A DNA stretch of 64,000 nucleotides from Diadema setosum. Its lineage: Eukaryota > Echinodermata > Echinoidea > Diadematoida > Diadematidae. Under the pieces are notes generated by a model that searched no databases, had not been told where the DNA came from, and worked only from the letters and a program-made list of their open reading frames with translations. The position numbers were made by a program, and so were the translations under genes. The stretch spans positions 26,521,649-26,585,648 of the forward strand of contig NC_092685.1 in NCBI RefSeq assembly GCF_964275005.1. The letters are read 5' to 3'. This document shows positions 1-13,453 of this stretch, in pieces. The first letter of the stretch is position 1. Every line of letters starts with the position of its first letter.

Positions 1-329
1 GTTGCAGTGTTCTATATTCCACGAGTGTCGATCGTCAAAGTAAAATAATAATGCATGTTCTCCATTCGCAATACAATGATATTTCTGGTCATGGACGAGA
101 TAGTACTGTGCACTCACCAAAATCATGAATTACTCATAGAGGTGCTATTTTGGAAATTGCGGATCTCGGACCCATCCATTGTGATCACTGACGACTTAAT
201 AACAATGATGGAACTATCTGTAGATACGTGAACCGTCACTCATTGTTCTAATGCATGTGATCGTGTATGTGCATATTATGTTTGGTGATAAGAAATTATT
301 AAGCAACAACAATAAGTGGTTACTGGATT

Positions 330-514
330 CCAGGGCCCCGTTGCAAGAAAGTTGCAATCAATTGCAAATAATTGCTAATTTTGAAACAACCATTCTGATT
401 GGCTCAGGGTCTGCCCTATTAAGAAGACATGCATGCAACAATGATTTTGATTGGCCAGTGACAATCAGTTGCAAGTTGCGTTTAAACGCAAAGTTTCTAG
501 CAACGGGGCCCAGG
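330..514. mobile_element. MITE with GGCCCCGTTGC terminal inverted repeats
   Basis: The left end reads CCAGGGCCCCGTTGCAAG and the reverse complement of the right end reads CCTGGGCCCCGTTGCTAG, so the ends are imperfect inverted repeats of roughly 25 bp. The interior of about 185 bp is non-coding and repeats TTGCAA-type words on both arms. Target duplication is unclear (ATT on the left, TATT on the right). Superfamily is not assignable by eye. Confidence 0.6.
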
Positions 515-966
515 TATTAGATTTCCTTTACATATATTAAGAAAAAAATCAGCTGAGCTACGTACTTCAAGTAATAAAGACTTAGAGGATGATACCTATG
601 TACGGTTAGTTTTCTTGTCAAAAAAGGGCCAAAAAATGGTCTCCGTTTAAGTGATTGCAATCTTGCCATGGAGAAGACGGCCCCATATTCTACCTTTTTT
701 TAGTAGGCAATCATCCTCAAGAAGAACGAACGTATTATAGAAGCATTCTGAAAGAGAATTAGCCAAGTGTTTTGTGTATAAAATATGTACACCAACTTTG
801 GACCCAACAAGGGACCAATCTCTTTAGTAGACGTAAACATGGTAAATAGATTTTTACTCGTCTTTTTATTACCTGTGCTCAAAAGATCGTCCTAAGAATG
901 ACAATTACAATATTGCATTCGACAAGGATAAAGCTAATTCCTTCAAGTTCTAATTGTTTTGTTGAT

Positions 967-1010
967 GCGTGTGTGTGTGTGTGTGTGTACGCGAGTGTGT
1001 GTGCGTGTAT

Positions 1011-1045
<35 letters not shown>
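967..1045. repeat. (TG)n microsatellite
   Basis: Two runs of TG separated by a short interruption. Any open frame across it is low-complexity His/Thr and not a gene. Confidence 0.9.
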
Positions 1046-1048
<3 letters not shown>

Positions 1049-1574
1049 TTTGTGGGTGTGGGTGTGGTTGCGTCTGAAGATCGTCGGCGATTCTTAAGCT
1101 CCTGATCAAAATACAGCGCAATTTATCTCTTGCAATCAGCGTGGATATTCTTGACTATAATAATAGGCTAGAACCTCGAGATTTAATTTACCTAAACTCA
1201 AAACCAAGCATTCAGGTGACAGACTGGAGGCATGATTATGCAACGAGATACTTCTGGAGATATTTCTGGACGATAGCGAATTCCTTTTCGGCCTTGTAGC
1301 ATAATAGAAAATGACGGGGGGGGGGGTACAAATCCTCGCTAGTCGGCGATGTCGGCTCATCATTTATAATTGATTTTTCGATCTTTTTCCTATGGACTGT
1401 AAAGATACTCATGCCTCACGCCGGTGGCATACAATAGTAACCAAAAATGTGAAATAAAATAATTTTCATATGAAATGAATTTGTATTGACTTTAATGTGT
1501 GTAGTATGCATACAGCAAACACCGTAGATTATCAGTCTGGCAGTTACATTATATAATGATGACATGTGTGCGTA

Positions 1575-1617
1575 CACACACACACACACACACACATGTT
1601 GTGTGTGGGTGGGGTGA

Positions 1618-1650
<33 letters not shown>

Positions 1651-1651
1651 T
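1575..1651. repeat. Compound (CA)n / (GT)n / (GA)n microsatellite
   Basis: A CA run is followed by GT and GA runs. No coding meaning. Confidence 0.9.
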
Positions 1652-1822
1652 ATACGTGTGTGTATTTTGTACCTTTATATTTTATTTATATTTTATTGTA
1701 TGTTAAATAAGGAACTTACGTGATTTAGCAGTACAAATGAGAAACATACAGCTGCTTAGTTTTGTTCATACATTTAGTTTCATTGTGGAAATGAGCCTGA
1801 TATTGAATAAAATTCAAATAAA

Positions 1823-1926
1823 GAATATCACGGAAAAAAAAGTATTTGTATGTTTAATGTATTCATGGAAATTCGAATATCATGAAAAAAAAAGTATTTG
1901 TGTGTTTAATGTATTCATGGAAATTC
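1823..1926. repeat. 52-bp tandem duplication
   Basis: Two adjacent 52-bp copies begin GAATATCA at 1823 and 1875 and share AGTATTTGT and the AATGTATTCATGG block, with only a few differences. They are non-coding. Confidence 0.85.
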
Positions 1927-3094
1927 CCCTTGCCTAAATCAGAAAACTCTTTTTTCTTATGTTACCAGACATTTTATATACCAAGATTACCTTATTAAGA
2001 ACTGAATATCATCTTTATCATTATTACCATCAGTATTATTATTTCATGTAATGTGTAGGTAAATTGAAAGATATAACGGATACAAGCCAAAATATCTACA
2101 ACCGAGAGAAAGAGAAGCAGGGTAATACACCCAAGAATGGCGAAGAAACATGTATCATGGCGTCCAATATCTTATGAAATCTAGTGCGTAGTTATGATAA
2201 ACGATTTGAATTAATGAAAGATACATAAGGTCTGAATGATGATGTTGCGCTGTTTATTCATTAGATCGTCACGAGACTATTTATTGTAACGACGATTCTT
2301 CCAATACTGTAGACGCTTTTCTACACGAGATAGTGTAACGTTCATTGTATACAACAATTCTTGCCCTCGCTATTCATAGTTGAGATGGGGATGTTCATTG
2401 GCCTTTATTTTACTTTGCACCATCATTATACAACCGAACCTCCGACAAACCTATTGGGGAATAGGAACTGTTTAATTCATTGCTCACAACACGCGATTGT
2501 TGCCAGTCGTGTGTACTTGGTGTTTGGGTCTCATTAGCATAGACGCCCTTGCAAAAATCAGACAACCTTCTCACTAGCCACAGCCACAGATGTTTTCAGC
2601 ATCTAAATGATAATGTGCACTCAGGAAATGCCAGAAACCATTGCTTTTAACCATCAGCGCCATAATCAGACCGCCTCGCGCAAACTAGGCAAAGTGAGAA
2701 CGCCGAGAAAAAAAAAATAATAGGGAGTGTCTTGCAGAAAGCCTAGAGTGTCCTTATCTTGTATTCCCCAACTATATGTTTCTGCACTCAGCCCATCATC
2801 TTGGAAGAAGAGGTAGAGGGGCGCTTGGGCATGCCAGAATATCCTCGCTATTAATTTTGATGGTACAACCCGAAATCTGCCAGACAACGACAAGTGGTTG
2901 TCAATTTCGGTGCACGGACAGATCAGGAATCAAGTGAGCTTTGTATGTTACACTCCACGCGAGTGCCGTATGCAGGAGATACGAACGCAAACCATTTGGT
3001 TTGGATTTAGTTTCATATTTACGTAGATAGCCAAAACAGGCATCATTTTTTTAAAGAAAATTACAAGAGCTGAAAATTGATAATATCTATATAC

Positions 3095-3500
3095 AGTTCG
3101 ACTCTGTCATCCCGCCATGTCGGGACCGGCGCCTGTCCGGATAAGCGATTTGGCTGGATCTGGGAGACACAACGTTAATATTCACTTACACTGTAATGAT
3201 CTATACTAAGAAATAGAAAACGACAAAAAGGGGGTATGTTTTTACGCCATTTTTTTTTTTTAATCTTCAGATTAACGAACCTTGGGAATAACGAAACTCT
3301 ATTTCAATTTCGGAATAACGAACCTTTTTCCATTTTCGGATTAGCGAACCTTCGAAAGAACTAACCTTATTTCATTTTCGAATGAACGCACTTTTGGAAT
3401 AACGCCACCAAAGTTCGGATTGACGAGCCCTATTTCAATTTTTGAATTAACGAATGTCTAGGTACAGGGAATTTGTGTGTTTCGGAATAACAAACATCCC
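3095..3500. repeat. Degenerate repeat with recurring GGATTAACGAACC words
   Basis: The block starts with ACAGTTCGACTCTGTC, resembling the terminus of a pogo-type DNA transposon. Variants of CGGAATAACGAACCT followed by TATTTCAATTT then recur at irregular spacing of about 25-35 bp between about 3268 and 3480. The matching opposite terminus was not found, so this is probably a decayed non-autonomous element. Confidence 0.45.
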
Positions 3501-4490
3501 CCTGCAATTGGTATAACAAGAGAAATCAGTCAATTACAATTTACTAATTATTGAAAATTCATTCCTTACAGTAATCCCAAAGTAATGATTGTGATGTTCT
3601 ATTCATGAACATGTCTTCACTTCTTACTTATTCCTGCTTTATTTCTTTTGTCATTTTTTTTATATGAAAAGTAAATGAGATAAAAGGAAAATAGAGAAAG
3701 TTTTCTCTTGCATGAATCGAAGTTATACTAAAGTTGACTGAACTCAAGATTACAGAGGAGCGATCGATGTCCGTTTAAGTACCTAGTAGTCCCGTAAAAT
3801 AAGGCCATGAACGGCCCGACTTTTCCTTTATGACACATTAGACGTGTCATTTTATATTTTTGTACGAAGTGAGCACATGTAAAGCAACATACGCGGGGAA
3901 TGAGTAAAACAAGGAATGCAGTGTCAAACACAAGGAAAGGTTTGAGTTAGGCACTCGTAGTGAATTTTTGAAGGTAAACAGTGATGAAGTAAGTAAACGC
4001 AACGACTATGTTTGATGTGAAGGCATATGAAATGATTAAAAAAAAAATGAATGAACATTTTTTTCTCTCTCTTCCACTGCGATGTTCATTATTCTATACT
4101 ATGCGCAATGTTCCTCTAAACAAATACACGTCATAACTGAATTTAACAACGGGCTCCTTTTGAAACAAAGAATGAACTGTCGTGTCTAAGAACATCATAA
4201 CATTACATAAGTATACCAGGAAATCAAGTGTCTAAGCAAACACCATTTTTCTGAACATTTGCAGCTTGTAAGTACAATATCTTGCAATATATTTTTCATT
4301 ATGGTAATATTCCCTAATGCTAACTTTACATAAGTGTAAACAACGTACTAGTTTCCTTAATTTGCAATCATAAATGTCCTCTCTTACAATCATAGCAATG
4401 CAAATGTACTGAATAACAAACATGATTATATCAACACAATTCCACTGGCGTATGTGACTGATGGCCTCTGCTACATCGAACTTTGTTACC

Positions 4491-5559
4491 TCAGGTGGTA
4501 TACTTTCCAGTCCAGTTGAATTTCATCGTAAGCATATCCTCGAGCTTGCAGTTGTAAGGCTCATAAAATGCATAGAGTGTTTTTAGAACCTTAATGGGGA
4601 CCTGAGGTTGGTTCAGTTTATCGGGACTTTCCAGACAGCTACGAACGGGTTTCATCACGCAATACGATCCTTTCTTTTTATCATAGTGTATGACGTGTTG
4701 TGTCAGACGATTTGGTAATCCAAGGAACTTTTCGATTGACTTGAGATGCAATACTGGATTCTTCAGAAATTCCTCCGTTTCAATGACGTGAATTTGTTTT
4801 GGCGGGAACACTTTTAGCCATTCTCGAAAATACTTAGCATACAACCCTACGGCTATCAAACCGTTATTTGCGTCTACATCTCCGTTAGATTTGATAACAC
4901 TACTTCTGAAAGTTTTCTTAATGACATAAGGCATAGCACGCACGGGTGACTTTAACTTGTGTGGTAGTTTGGCATGGTGATGTTGTGCCAGCTCTGTGAA
5001 GTCCAGTATGGCGCGCTGGACTGGGTCCCTCAGCAGTATCAGAAGTTTCACGTCTGAGGCTAAGTCGTTGGAAATGGCGGACGGAACACCGTCTTTTGCG
5101 TAGTAAGTCGAAGTTCCTTCCGCCGTGATCTGAAACTTTGACGGTCGACACTGGCATGGCGTTGCGATACCAAGCGAGGCCCTTTTGTGCATGGTTGTCC
5201 CAGTAATGGACTTCATTCTTATTCGCGCTGATACCCGGGTGACTGCCGAGTAAGAAGAAGAGCAAACTCATGCCACAGTTTTTGGCGCCAAATCCAATTG
5301 CCTGTGGTAGCCGTCGTCTGCAGTCTAGGCGACGGTAATGGCTGCTATTGTTTCTGTGCATTTGGCAGTCGAATCGACGGGAGTCTGATACATTTGGATT
5401 TCGGCTGCCAGCATCTTGTCTGAATGTTGTTAGCATCGCAAACCACTTCTCCCTATTCGAAATGATCGATGATCGATACGCGATACGATATGATATGAAA
5501 CAGACGAGGAATATTCCGAAGCATGGAATGGCGCTCTTTACCTTCGACAGTCGTGTCAT
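4491..5559 (-). CDS. Heparan sulfate 3-O-sulfotransferase-like gene, one apparent frameshift
   Basis: The family moves sulfate from PAPS to the 3-OH of glucosamine in heparan sulfate, in the Golgi as type II membrane proteins. The start at 5559 gives MTRLSKVKSA, then a signal-anchor helix (AIPCFGIFLVCFISY). Next come RRLPQAIGFGAKNCG (5' PAPS-loop position), KNEVHYWD (catalytic-Glu region) and GLAWYRNAMP. After one apparent single-base frame change near 5144-5152 the second frame continues with FQITAEGTSTYYA, LLILLRDPVQRAILDF (3' phosphate site), GLYAKYFREWLKVFPPKQI, FLGLPNRLTQHVIHYDKKKG and a C-terminal YAFYEPYNCKLEDML block, to a stop at 4491. The span would give about 355 residues, normal for the family, without introns. 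Oddities: the usual KGGTRAL loop reads NCGMSLL, and the serine after RDPVxRA is leucine. It may be a young pseudogene, a divergent enzyme, or a functional gene carrying one sequencing error. Confidence 0.8.
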
Positions 5560-5599
5560 GATGAAATTTGCATTTCCTGAACACAAATGAACAGAATGA

Positions 5600-8140
5600 T
5601 AAACGTTGTGTCCTTAATTTAATACATTGCAGATAGCTAAAATAAGTCTCAGCACGAAAGTATGACATAACTTTGTGAATGTGTATTGGGTATATCTGCC
5701 AACCTTATATTCATGAAATATAAACATTCAAACGTCTCCATCTCACTTTATACGAATACATTACACATTATACATCCGTAATGTAACATAGTACACAAAG
5801 TAAAGTTGCCATCGTGCGCGCAATTTACAATTTCTGACTTATGGAGCGACCCACTTCTTTCTGCAATGGAACAGCTCTAGTTTATCACTTGAATTCCAAT
5901 AAAAAAAAAAGAACTCAGAAACAATCAAATTGTTCTTGACGCAGTTATGGCACTCGTACGAAAAGAATGACACATGATGGCACAACATGATGTAAAATAA
6001 TGTAGAACTTTAAAAGAAAGAAATGCGCGGCAATTACATGTAGATTAAGTTATTTTATTATTTCTGTAGAAATAATGTACATGTACATGTATTTTCGACC
6101 CTACAGGTAGAAAGAATGCAGCAAGATCAATGAGTGTGATAATATGTATGTTGATAAAAGGATCGATAAATGCATTACCGTGTGAAGGAATACGGGCAGG
6201 GCGACAGAAAGAGAGACGGGGGGGGGGAGGGATAGACGGATGCAGGAATATATCAAGGAGAAAGGAAGTTCCACGCAAACAAAGTATCCGAGGTACGACA
6301 ATAAAACACCTCTTTTTAATGGATGGACAGGGAGTGAGACCGAGAGAGGATGGGGGGGGGGGGAGGGCCCGAGGAGAGACGCTACTTGGCACCTCGCTCA
6401 ATGAGAACAACAGCCCTCATCATTCTAGCCAACCTTGGACTTTAGAATGATTTAATGAGGCGTGCGCCGCAATCTACGGAACATCTTACATCAGAGGAGT
6501 TTGAACGTGAGAGAACTGGCTACCAGAAGAGGCCAGGGAAATTAGGTCACACTTATCTCACCAGGGAAATAGTAAAATAACAACTGGGCAGCATAAGGTA
6601 GTAAATGCCGAGTATATGAGTTGAAGTGCAAACGAAATTATTATTTTCTTTTGTAGCAGTCGACTCAGTTATGGAGCAAGCCTACTATTGCCGCATCATT
6701 GGTATGAAGATGAATTATGGTATTCTCTCTTTTTTGTTACCATTTACCTTCGGCAAACCTATGCATACATTATAAGGTCTATACTTGTCAACGCTTTCTT
6801 TAAAATCAATTTCCGCATAAAACAACAAATGTATTTCCTCTGCCAGCAAACGGAGTGATTTGACAGTAAGTATTTTTGGCAACATCGTCATGGACAATAC
6901 TGTGCATACAACGTTAGGAGATATCTTGAAGATTCTCGTCATGTCTATAGCCCAGTCCGTGATTCTATCATCCAAATTCTGGTAGGATACATCTCTCTTA
7001 CTCCTCAAGAGATCTGCTTTCGTTGCTCACTATTCGCAGCGTCTTTCTCACCACGACCGTGATTGTTCATCGGATGGCGTCAACTTATATTATACCCTCT
7101 CGAAGCAATTTCTGCTATACCGCAAACATTCTCAGACTTCAAAAAGATGATCTCCTTCGCCAAATATGGCACACGTCTATTTCTCTCAATTAGTAGTTGC
7201 CCACTTTTGACACGTGTAGACGTCTGTTTAGCTTTGTTTGTTTGTTTGTTTGTTTTTTGTTTGTTTCGGGGGGTTTTCAAAGAGAAAAATATTGATAATG
7301 CCAGGGTACAAGGATATGCATTGAAGAAGTCATTGTGAAACTAGTGTGTTCATTGTAAAGCTGAAAGGCACAGGTCTATCAATATGTTAACTCTGCCTGA
7401 GTGAGTTTGCTTCGACAAAACACATTTCTATCATTTTGTTCAAATTTTAGCTTCTTGGATCTCCCTTTTTAACAGGGTTTGCAGGAGGTTATCTCTACCT
7501 GTTATCTGTTTTCAACTTCTAGAGTACGAGGTAGCATTCACACACAGGACGTAACAAATCTCCCTATACAGCGACTCTGAAGTGTATAGATTCCCAAATC
7601 AAAGATGAAGTCACTACATTAATATTATACGTCATAATCATGTTACTGGTTTGACCTGACGGGCGTTTACAATGTTAACGAGCTGTAGACAGACTTTGGG
7701 AAGTGAGACTCTTATCTTACCTGACGCGATTTCTTCCTTCAAAGTTCTTCCTGCAAAGAATAACACGCCAACAAAACAGGAGATGTAGGACAAGATATGA
7801 GACAGTCTGTGTTTGACTTTGAGACGAAAGTAAAACTGTCTGCCAAATGGAATCCGAGAGTCCTCTTAGCCTATTTAAAAAAAAAAAAAAGAGGCGCCAG
7901 TATAGGATCCATTCTTGAATGCAACACCACCAGGTAACTTGCTCGCGGAACCATGAGAGGTACAAAATGAATTGTTGCTGTCTATTCATGAAAAGATAAA
8001 TATAACTGGGAAAATAAACAATGGTAGGAGGTCACAAACTGCCCAGCTATAACATGAAGCAATGTAGCTGCTGCCGCTATAACGTGCTGCCACTTCTAGT
8101 GCTGCTACTTCCACTATACATGCACAGTATTTGCCACACA
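5600..8140. other. Intergenic, no gene recognised
   Basis: It contains G-rich and purine-rich runs near 6219 and 6352, an imperfect (TTTG)n at 7222-7265 and AT-rich sequence. A 97-codon minus-strand frame at 6715-7008 has no recognisable motif and is listed as rejected. Nothing else is supported. Confidence 0.5.
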
Positions 8141-8143
8141 TAC

Positions 8144-8459
8144 AAGGTGTTAAAAAAAGCATTTCCCACTTTTCAGTTCAGTTCAGTTCAGTTCAGTTTA
8201 TTCACCATCAGTTTAGGAGTATACAATAAAGAGATACACAAAGATACATAACTATATACAAAGTAAACATAAACAAAACAGAAAACAATTGAACTTGATG
8301 GTGGGAACCCCAGGAGAAGCAGCGCTTATAGATAGGGGCCCCAGTAATGCTTGAATATTAATATACATGTACATGTAAAACAAACAAACAAAAGAATCAA
8401 TATACATTTCAAGTTTGTACATTTGGTTTGGTGGGAAAGGGAAAGGGAAAAAAACAGCA

Positions 8460-8493
<34 letters not shown>

Positions 8494-9557
8494 TATATAG
8501 ATTCCATGGCAAACAACAGCGAAAATCCAGGAGAGATGAATTGATCCTTATTGATCCTTAATAGTTCAAAAACTAGAGATCAAATAACACTGACATTGAT
8601 ATGAGCAATAGCTGAATAGTGTACAATTTTGTTGGAGGTAATTTGAAAATGAAAGCATAAATCAGTTTCATGAAATTCACGATTTATTTTTTAAGTAAGG
8701 TTTCAGATTTTGCTCTATTTTCAACCCTCTGTACAAAACTTTAATTTTGCACAGGGGTTACTTGGTGTTGTGTGGTTAACGCCCAGACAATGGGTCTGAA
8801 CAATGGCAAGGGTTTAAATGCTCTATTACATAGTCACTATCACAGCTAGTCTTTATTCATCCTGAAATGTAGTGTATGCAAGCACATGAAAACATGTGCT
8901 TACTTCATTCATGTGCATGCATTTTACCCTTCACCGTGAATTCAGACTAGCAGTACCCAGGGCAATCCTTCATGAATTATTAAAAAGGCATTCATGTGCC
9001 TTGGAGGAAGAGTCCAGAAGCCTAGTCAGCAGAGCTCTGAAAGGTTCAATCATAGTTTATTTCCAATCAACGAAAATCAAAACGTAATACAAAGTATACA
9101 TATCATAAAATGATATTGTCTACACTTTTACAAAAGGTTCATGTAATATACGAAATAAATTATATACATCAACATATGTACAATAATCAGAAGGAACGAT
9201 GCGTATACATGTATACTTCGCGAGCTTTCAGAAAATAATAAAAAAGGTGGTATTCAAGGTATTCATGTCTATTGTTCAGAGTCATTGTAAACACACACTC
9301 ATATACGCATCATTGGTATGAATGGTTCCTGTGTAAAGTTCAATTTTGTACAGACGGTACAAATTTGACCAAAATCTGGAACTTAACTTTAGAATTAATC
9401 ATATATGGATTTAATGAGACTGATTCATGCTCTCAAATTCATCTCCAAATAAATTGTTCACTATTCAGTTACTACTCATACCCATGACAATGTTATCTGA
9501 TGTATAGTTTTCGAGCTATTAAGGATCAATTTAATGGGAAATGTTTTTTGTAACACC
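8144..9557. mobile_element. Long-inverted-repeat DNA element, arms over 200 bp, hit by a LINE tail
   Basis: The left end AGGTGTTAAAAAAAGCATTT (8144) is mirrored by the right end, whose reverse complement begins AGGTGTTACAAAAAACATTT (9557). The homology resumes after an insertion: 8536-8760 (TTGATCCTTAATAGTTC, CTGAATAGTG, CTGTACAAAA) pairs with the reverse complement of about 9290-9540 at clearly diverged but continuous identity. The left arm is split by a minus-strand LINE 3' end at about 8166-8530. No transposase is seen, so the element is a foldback or non-autonomous TIR element, moderately old. Confidence 0.65.
8166..8530 (-). mobile_element. LINE/retroposon 3' end with (CTGAA)n tail, minus strand
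   Basis: On the minus strand the fragment ends GGTGAATAAACTGAACTGAA, an AATAAA-like signal running into five CTGAA units, as CR1/L2-type LINE tails do. No reverse-transcriptase sequence remains. A (TA)n tract (8462-8490) lies within it. It interrupts the left arm of the surrounding inverted-repeat element, so it is the younger insertion. Confidence 0.55.
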
Positions 9558-9559
9558 TA

Positions 9560-11688
9560 GTATTTTATAACAATATAGGTATCAACAATTCGAACATAAA
9601 ACAAATTCTACTGTTCGAACTATGTGAGCAGGGGTTATTGATCCTAATGACAATGATATGATTATGACGATAATTATGATGATATAAATTGATGACAATA
9701 ATAACAATAACGTCATATTGAACTATGATAATGTTACACAACGATATTTACGACAGAAATCTCAATGATGTCACTGCTTCTTCTTGTACACTAATTTCTT
9801 GCTCTTACTTCCTTCTGCTACTCCTACTGCTGCTGTTTCATGTTGTCATCACAGACTTACTGCCATAAGACTGTCATAGAAACATAATTTGCGTAACACT
9901 ATTTTTTTTTGCCACGCGTTATCCTACTGCCCATCTTGTTGAAACCCATAACAATAACTCTGTAAATCACCATCATCCGTTACAACCGATACAGCACAGC
10001 CGACACACTGCAAGTATAGATAATTTAATACATAATAATTATGTACTGATTCATGAGCCCAGCGTAATGATGATCAATAACGTGTAAATCAAATCAATTG
10101 AATCAAATCAGATAAATCAAATCAAATCAAATCAAATCAAACTTGGATACTGATCGGTCAATAACCTCACAACCATGACAACGTGATAGAAAACAACCTC
10201 GCTATTCACACAACCACCATATTTACCTTTATTAATACTACATCAAAACACAAGCCTAAAACAAGCCTAGTTGAGCCTAAAACCCCAAAACAAAGTTTAA
10301 AAAAGTGGTTCTGATAAGAGGCTGGTCTAACTTTTTATAAGGACCTCTTTGGTTTTGGATATCTCTGGTATTTCAAAACCAATTATCATTGAATAAACTT
10401 TGAATTCCTCTTTGATAGAATATTGTAATTGTATGCTTTTTCATATTTCATGAGATGTTTCTAATATTATCTGACGGAAGACGTCGTTCAACGAAAACAG
10501 AAAATTAAAAGAAAAAATCCTTCAACGAAGGGGCACGTTTTATACCTCAATAGAGCATTTTGACCCCTCATTTGGCCCCTAACTTCTACTTTTCCCACTT
10601 TTTAGTTTCACTTGAGTGGGCTAAAAGCCACATTTGAAAAAAAAGAAAGATTACCTCTCACGCGAAAAACATTCTCTTTCCTGAATCTTTATTTGTGTTC
10701 TGGGATGCCTGAATAATTGATACACAGTCCCACTATTATTTATACAAGCGTGAATGAGGGAATTAAACGGCCACCTGCTTAGTCATAAAACGAAGATTCA
10801 TGGACCTCGCTCGCATACACAATTTGCTTCTTCTTCTTCTTCTTATGAAGTAACAAATTCACACGAGAAAAATACAAGAATACAAGAATGATCATTGTAT
10901 CCAATCGAATATTCTCCATTCAAAACAGCTATTTTCAGGACATTTTCACCTTGATGTAACAATAAATGGAGTACTTCATCTCTATATTCATTTTCATTTA
11001 TTTCATTTCCAACAAAACTGACTTTACAAATTCACATTTGAATATACATAATTTTACAAAATCAGTACAACATTCAAGGAAAATGTTATGAACTGAAGTA
11101 TGATTGCCTTTGAAAATGACTGAAGGAAATGCATGTACACACATACACACACACACAGACGAGGCAACCTAAGTCTGTAAAATGTAATATGACAGAGCTT
11201 CCCTCAGTCCGTTTGCTGCCATTAATGAACAGTAGTACCAATTTCCGTTTTTATCCAAAAATCCTGACAACATCCCGGGCGTAAATACAGTAAAGTTATT
11301 TGTAAATGTATATTAAAGTGTAATTTGATTTAAGTTACATGATTTCCGTTTGAATTTCTATGTAGTGTGGGTACTTAATGAACTTAAGTAGCGACATCCG
11401 TATCACAATGTAGTGATGTCAACTATCTGGGATTAATGACAACAACTTTAAATTTAAAAAGAAATGTCATCTTAAGTTCTGATTAAAGTCAGTTTCAGTT
11501 ACGTATCAAGGCTTGCAATTTCCTACAGACGCCGATTGTTATTGGAGTATAGCCATATCAATGATGTCAATTATGACTCACGAGTTGTGACAGATTATAT
11601 GTGCTAGAAAAATCTGAACTATTTCGATACGCAACTAACCCATATACAAAATTCATTTGGCCTATACACATAATTATGTCAATGTATT

Positions 11689-11741
<53 letters not shown>

Positions 11742-11766
11742 CATATAATATATATGTAAATATATT

Positions 11767-11815
<49 letters not shown>

Positions 11816-13110
11816 TACAGAGAGAGAGAGAGGGAGAGGAAGGGAGAGAGAGAGAGAATTAAAAAGATGTGTATGATAAAGGTTGAGAATAGCATTTATT
11901 GTGACGAAGTTCAATATATAAGTCTAATACATTCAATAGTGATTTATGGCACAGACATGGTTTTTCATGGCACCACATATTCATATTACAAGATTATAAT
12001 TAACTATAAAGGTATGCGTACTTCTATGTTTAGATAGATAAAATTTCGACCGAATTCGGCAGTAATATAGACTGAGTTTGCCAGTGAAGACTAGCGACGA
12101 TAGGATGGCCATCCTGGTGGGGGGCAACCACCTGAAATTTATGCAGTTATCTGAGAAATGAGCTGCGAGTAAAATTATTCTCACGTTCTCTGGATGAGGA
12201 AAACACATTAAAACATTGTGCATCTATGCACTCTCAAAATTCTGGTGGCCCGATTAGGCCACCACAGCATATAATTTCTTGATAAGTGGTGGCCGACATC
12301 TTATGTTATGTCGATATAGTAGCCATTATGGTGACATTGATAAACATTTCCCATTTAAGTGGCAGATTTAAACATGACTGTGTCGGAATACTGTTCCACT
12401 TTCATTCCCCTCTCGACGACACAAAATCGTTTATGATTATAAACGTGGATAGCGGTGTTGCTATATGGAAATGCTTAAAATTTAGTGTGATTTGGCAGGT
12501 CACACCCTAAAGTAGTTGCATGTTGCAATTGACATCTATGTATGGATTGACATTATTCTAGACATTTAGTTTGAAGCTTCAATCGATATCTTGCAAACAT
12601 TTTGAAAAACAAAATTTTCTCGAGTTTATACTGTTGCCAGGGAAATGATTCATTTTCAAAGTTAGATTATGCATGACGGTGACTGTATATAGGTCACACG
12701 CTTTATTTGGCAACCAACTTGAAAATTGACAAATATTCCTACCCACTTAAATTGTGATCAGGGGTCAGTTTTACAACGACGCTGGCCACATCTTGCCTAG
12801 AGTTCATGGTTATCATTGGAGTAGTATTGATGGCGTCATTTGGTTTGTTGCCGAAGAGTAATTATGAGTAGATTTTAATTGTGAGGTTGTCAGAATCAAT
12901 ACAATTTCAAAAAATATCGAACTTTGTTAGTTATGTGACAGGTGCCACTGGACTTAAAAATCCAACAATCGTCTATTGGCCTATACTTCACTTTGATAGA
13001 TTGATGATGCGACCTTCCTAGAAATCTGAAACAGACGCGAAGATTAAAGATCCTCAGCGTTGATTAGGATGGCCGCCAACTGTCATCTCTTGTAGAAAGC
13101 ATAATACAAG
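9560..13110. other. Intergenic, no gene recognised
   Basis: AT-rich non-coding sequence. It holds an (AAATC)n-like run at 10080-10142, a (CTT)n run near 10826 and a long (TA)n/(GA)n compound repeat at 11690-11857, plus a GGTGGCC-rich stretch near 12105-12290. No exon is supported. Confidence 0.5.
11690..11857. repeat. (TA)n followed by (GA)n microsatellite
   Basis: TA runs with a small palindromic interruption at 11732-11770, then AGAG/GGAG runs from 11820. The 'IYIYIY' frames across it are artefacts. Confidence 0.95.
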
Positions 13111-13453
13111 TGTTGATGTTGTTGCCTCCGTCAGCCGACAAAAAACGGCCGGAGGAGCTTATGTTTTCGGTTCCGTATGTTTGTTTGTCTGTCTGTCTGT
13201 CTGTTTTTGAGCAAGATAATTCAAGAACGGATTATGTTTACGAGAAACAGATCATTAAACGGAAGCTGTTTGTTTGGCAATACAGTGACACAGATTTATG
13301 TAATGTTTGTGATTGCAGGGAAGATATCCAACAAGTTTTTCTAAGATGAAAAAAATCTTTATTGTGTACAAGGTAAGTAAAACGTGTCTGTAAAGTTGAT
13401 TTAGAGATTGATGTTTTGTTGATATTAAAGTTGTGGGGAAATAGGAATTTGAA

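Larger units (their letters stand above)
1..4490. other. Left intergenic region, no gene recognised
   Basis: No coding exon is recognised. The short open frames are low-complexity or unlike any family I know. The stretch holds a small MITE (330-514), TG/CA microsatellites, a 52-bp tandem duplication and a degenerate repeat near 3100-3500, annotated separately. About 2000-3090 and 3500-4490 show nothing further. Confidence 0.6.

Noticed and set aside
6715-7008. 97-codon minus-strand frame of ordinary composition
   Set aside because: No recognisable domain, splice context or start context. Chance cannot be excluded.
11657-12037. Long IYIYIY-type reading frames
   Set aside because: They are translations of (TA)n microsatellites. 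The same applies at 25200-25505, 27089-27436, 42431-42742 and 45147-45407.
12105-12290. Similarity between GGTGGCC-rich stretches here and at 34190-34340
   Set aside because: Shared words are short and low-complexity. No alignable block was found by eye.
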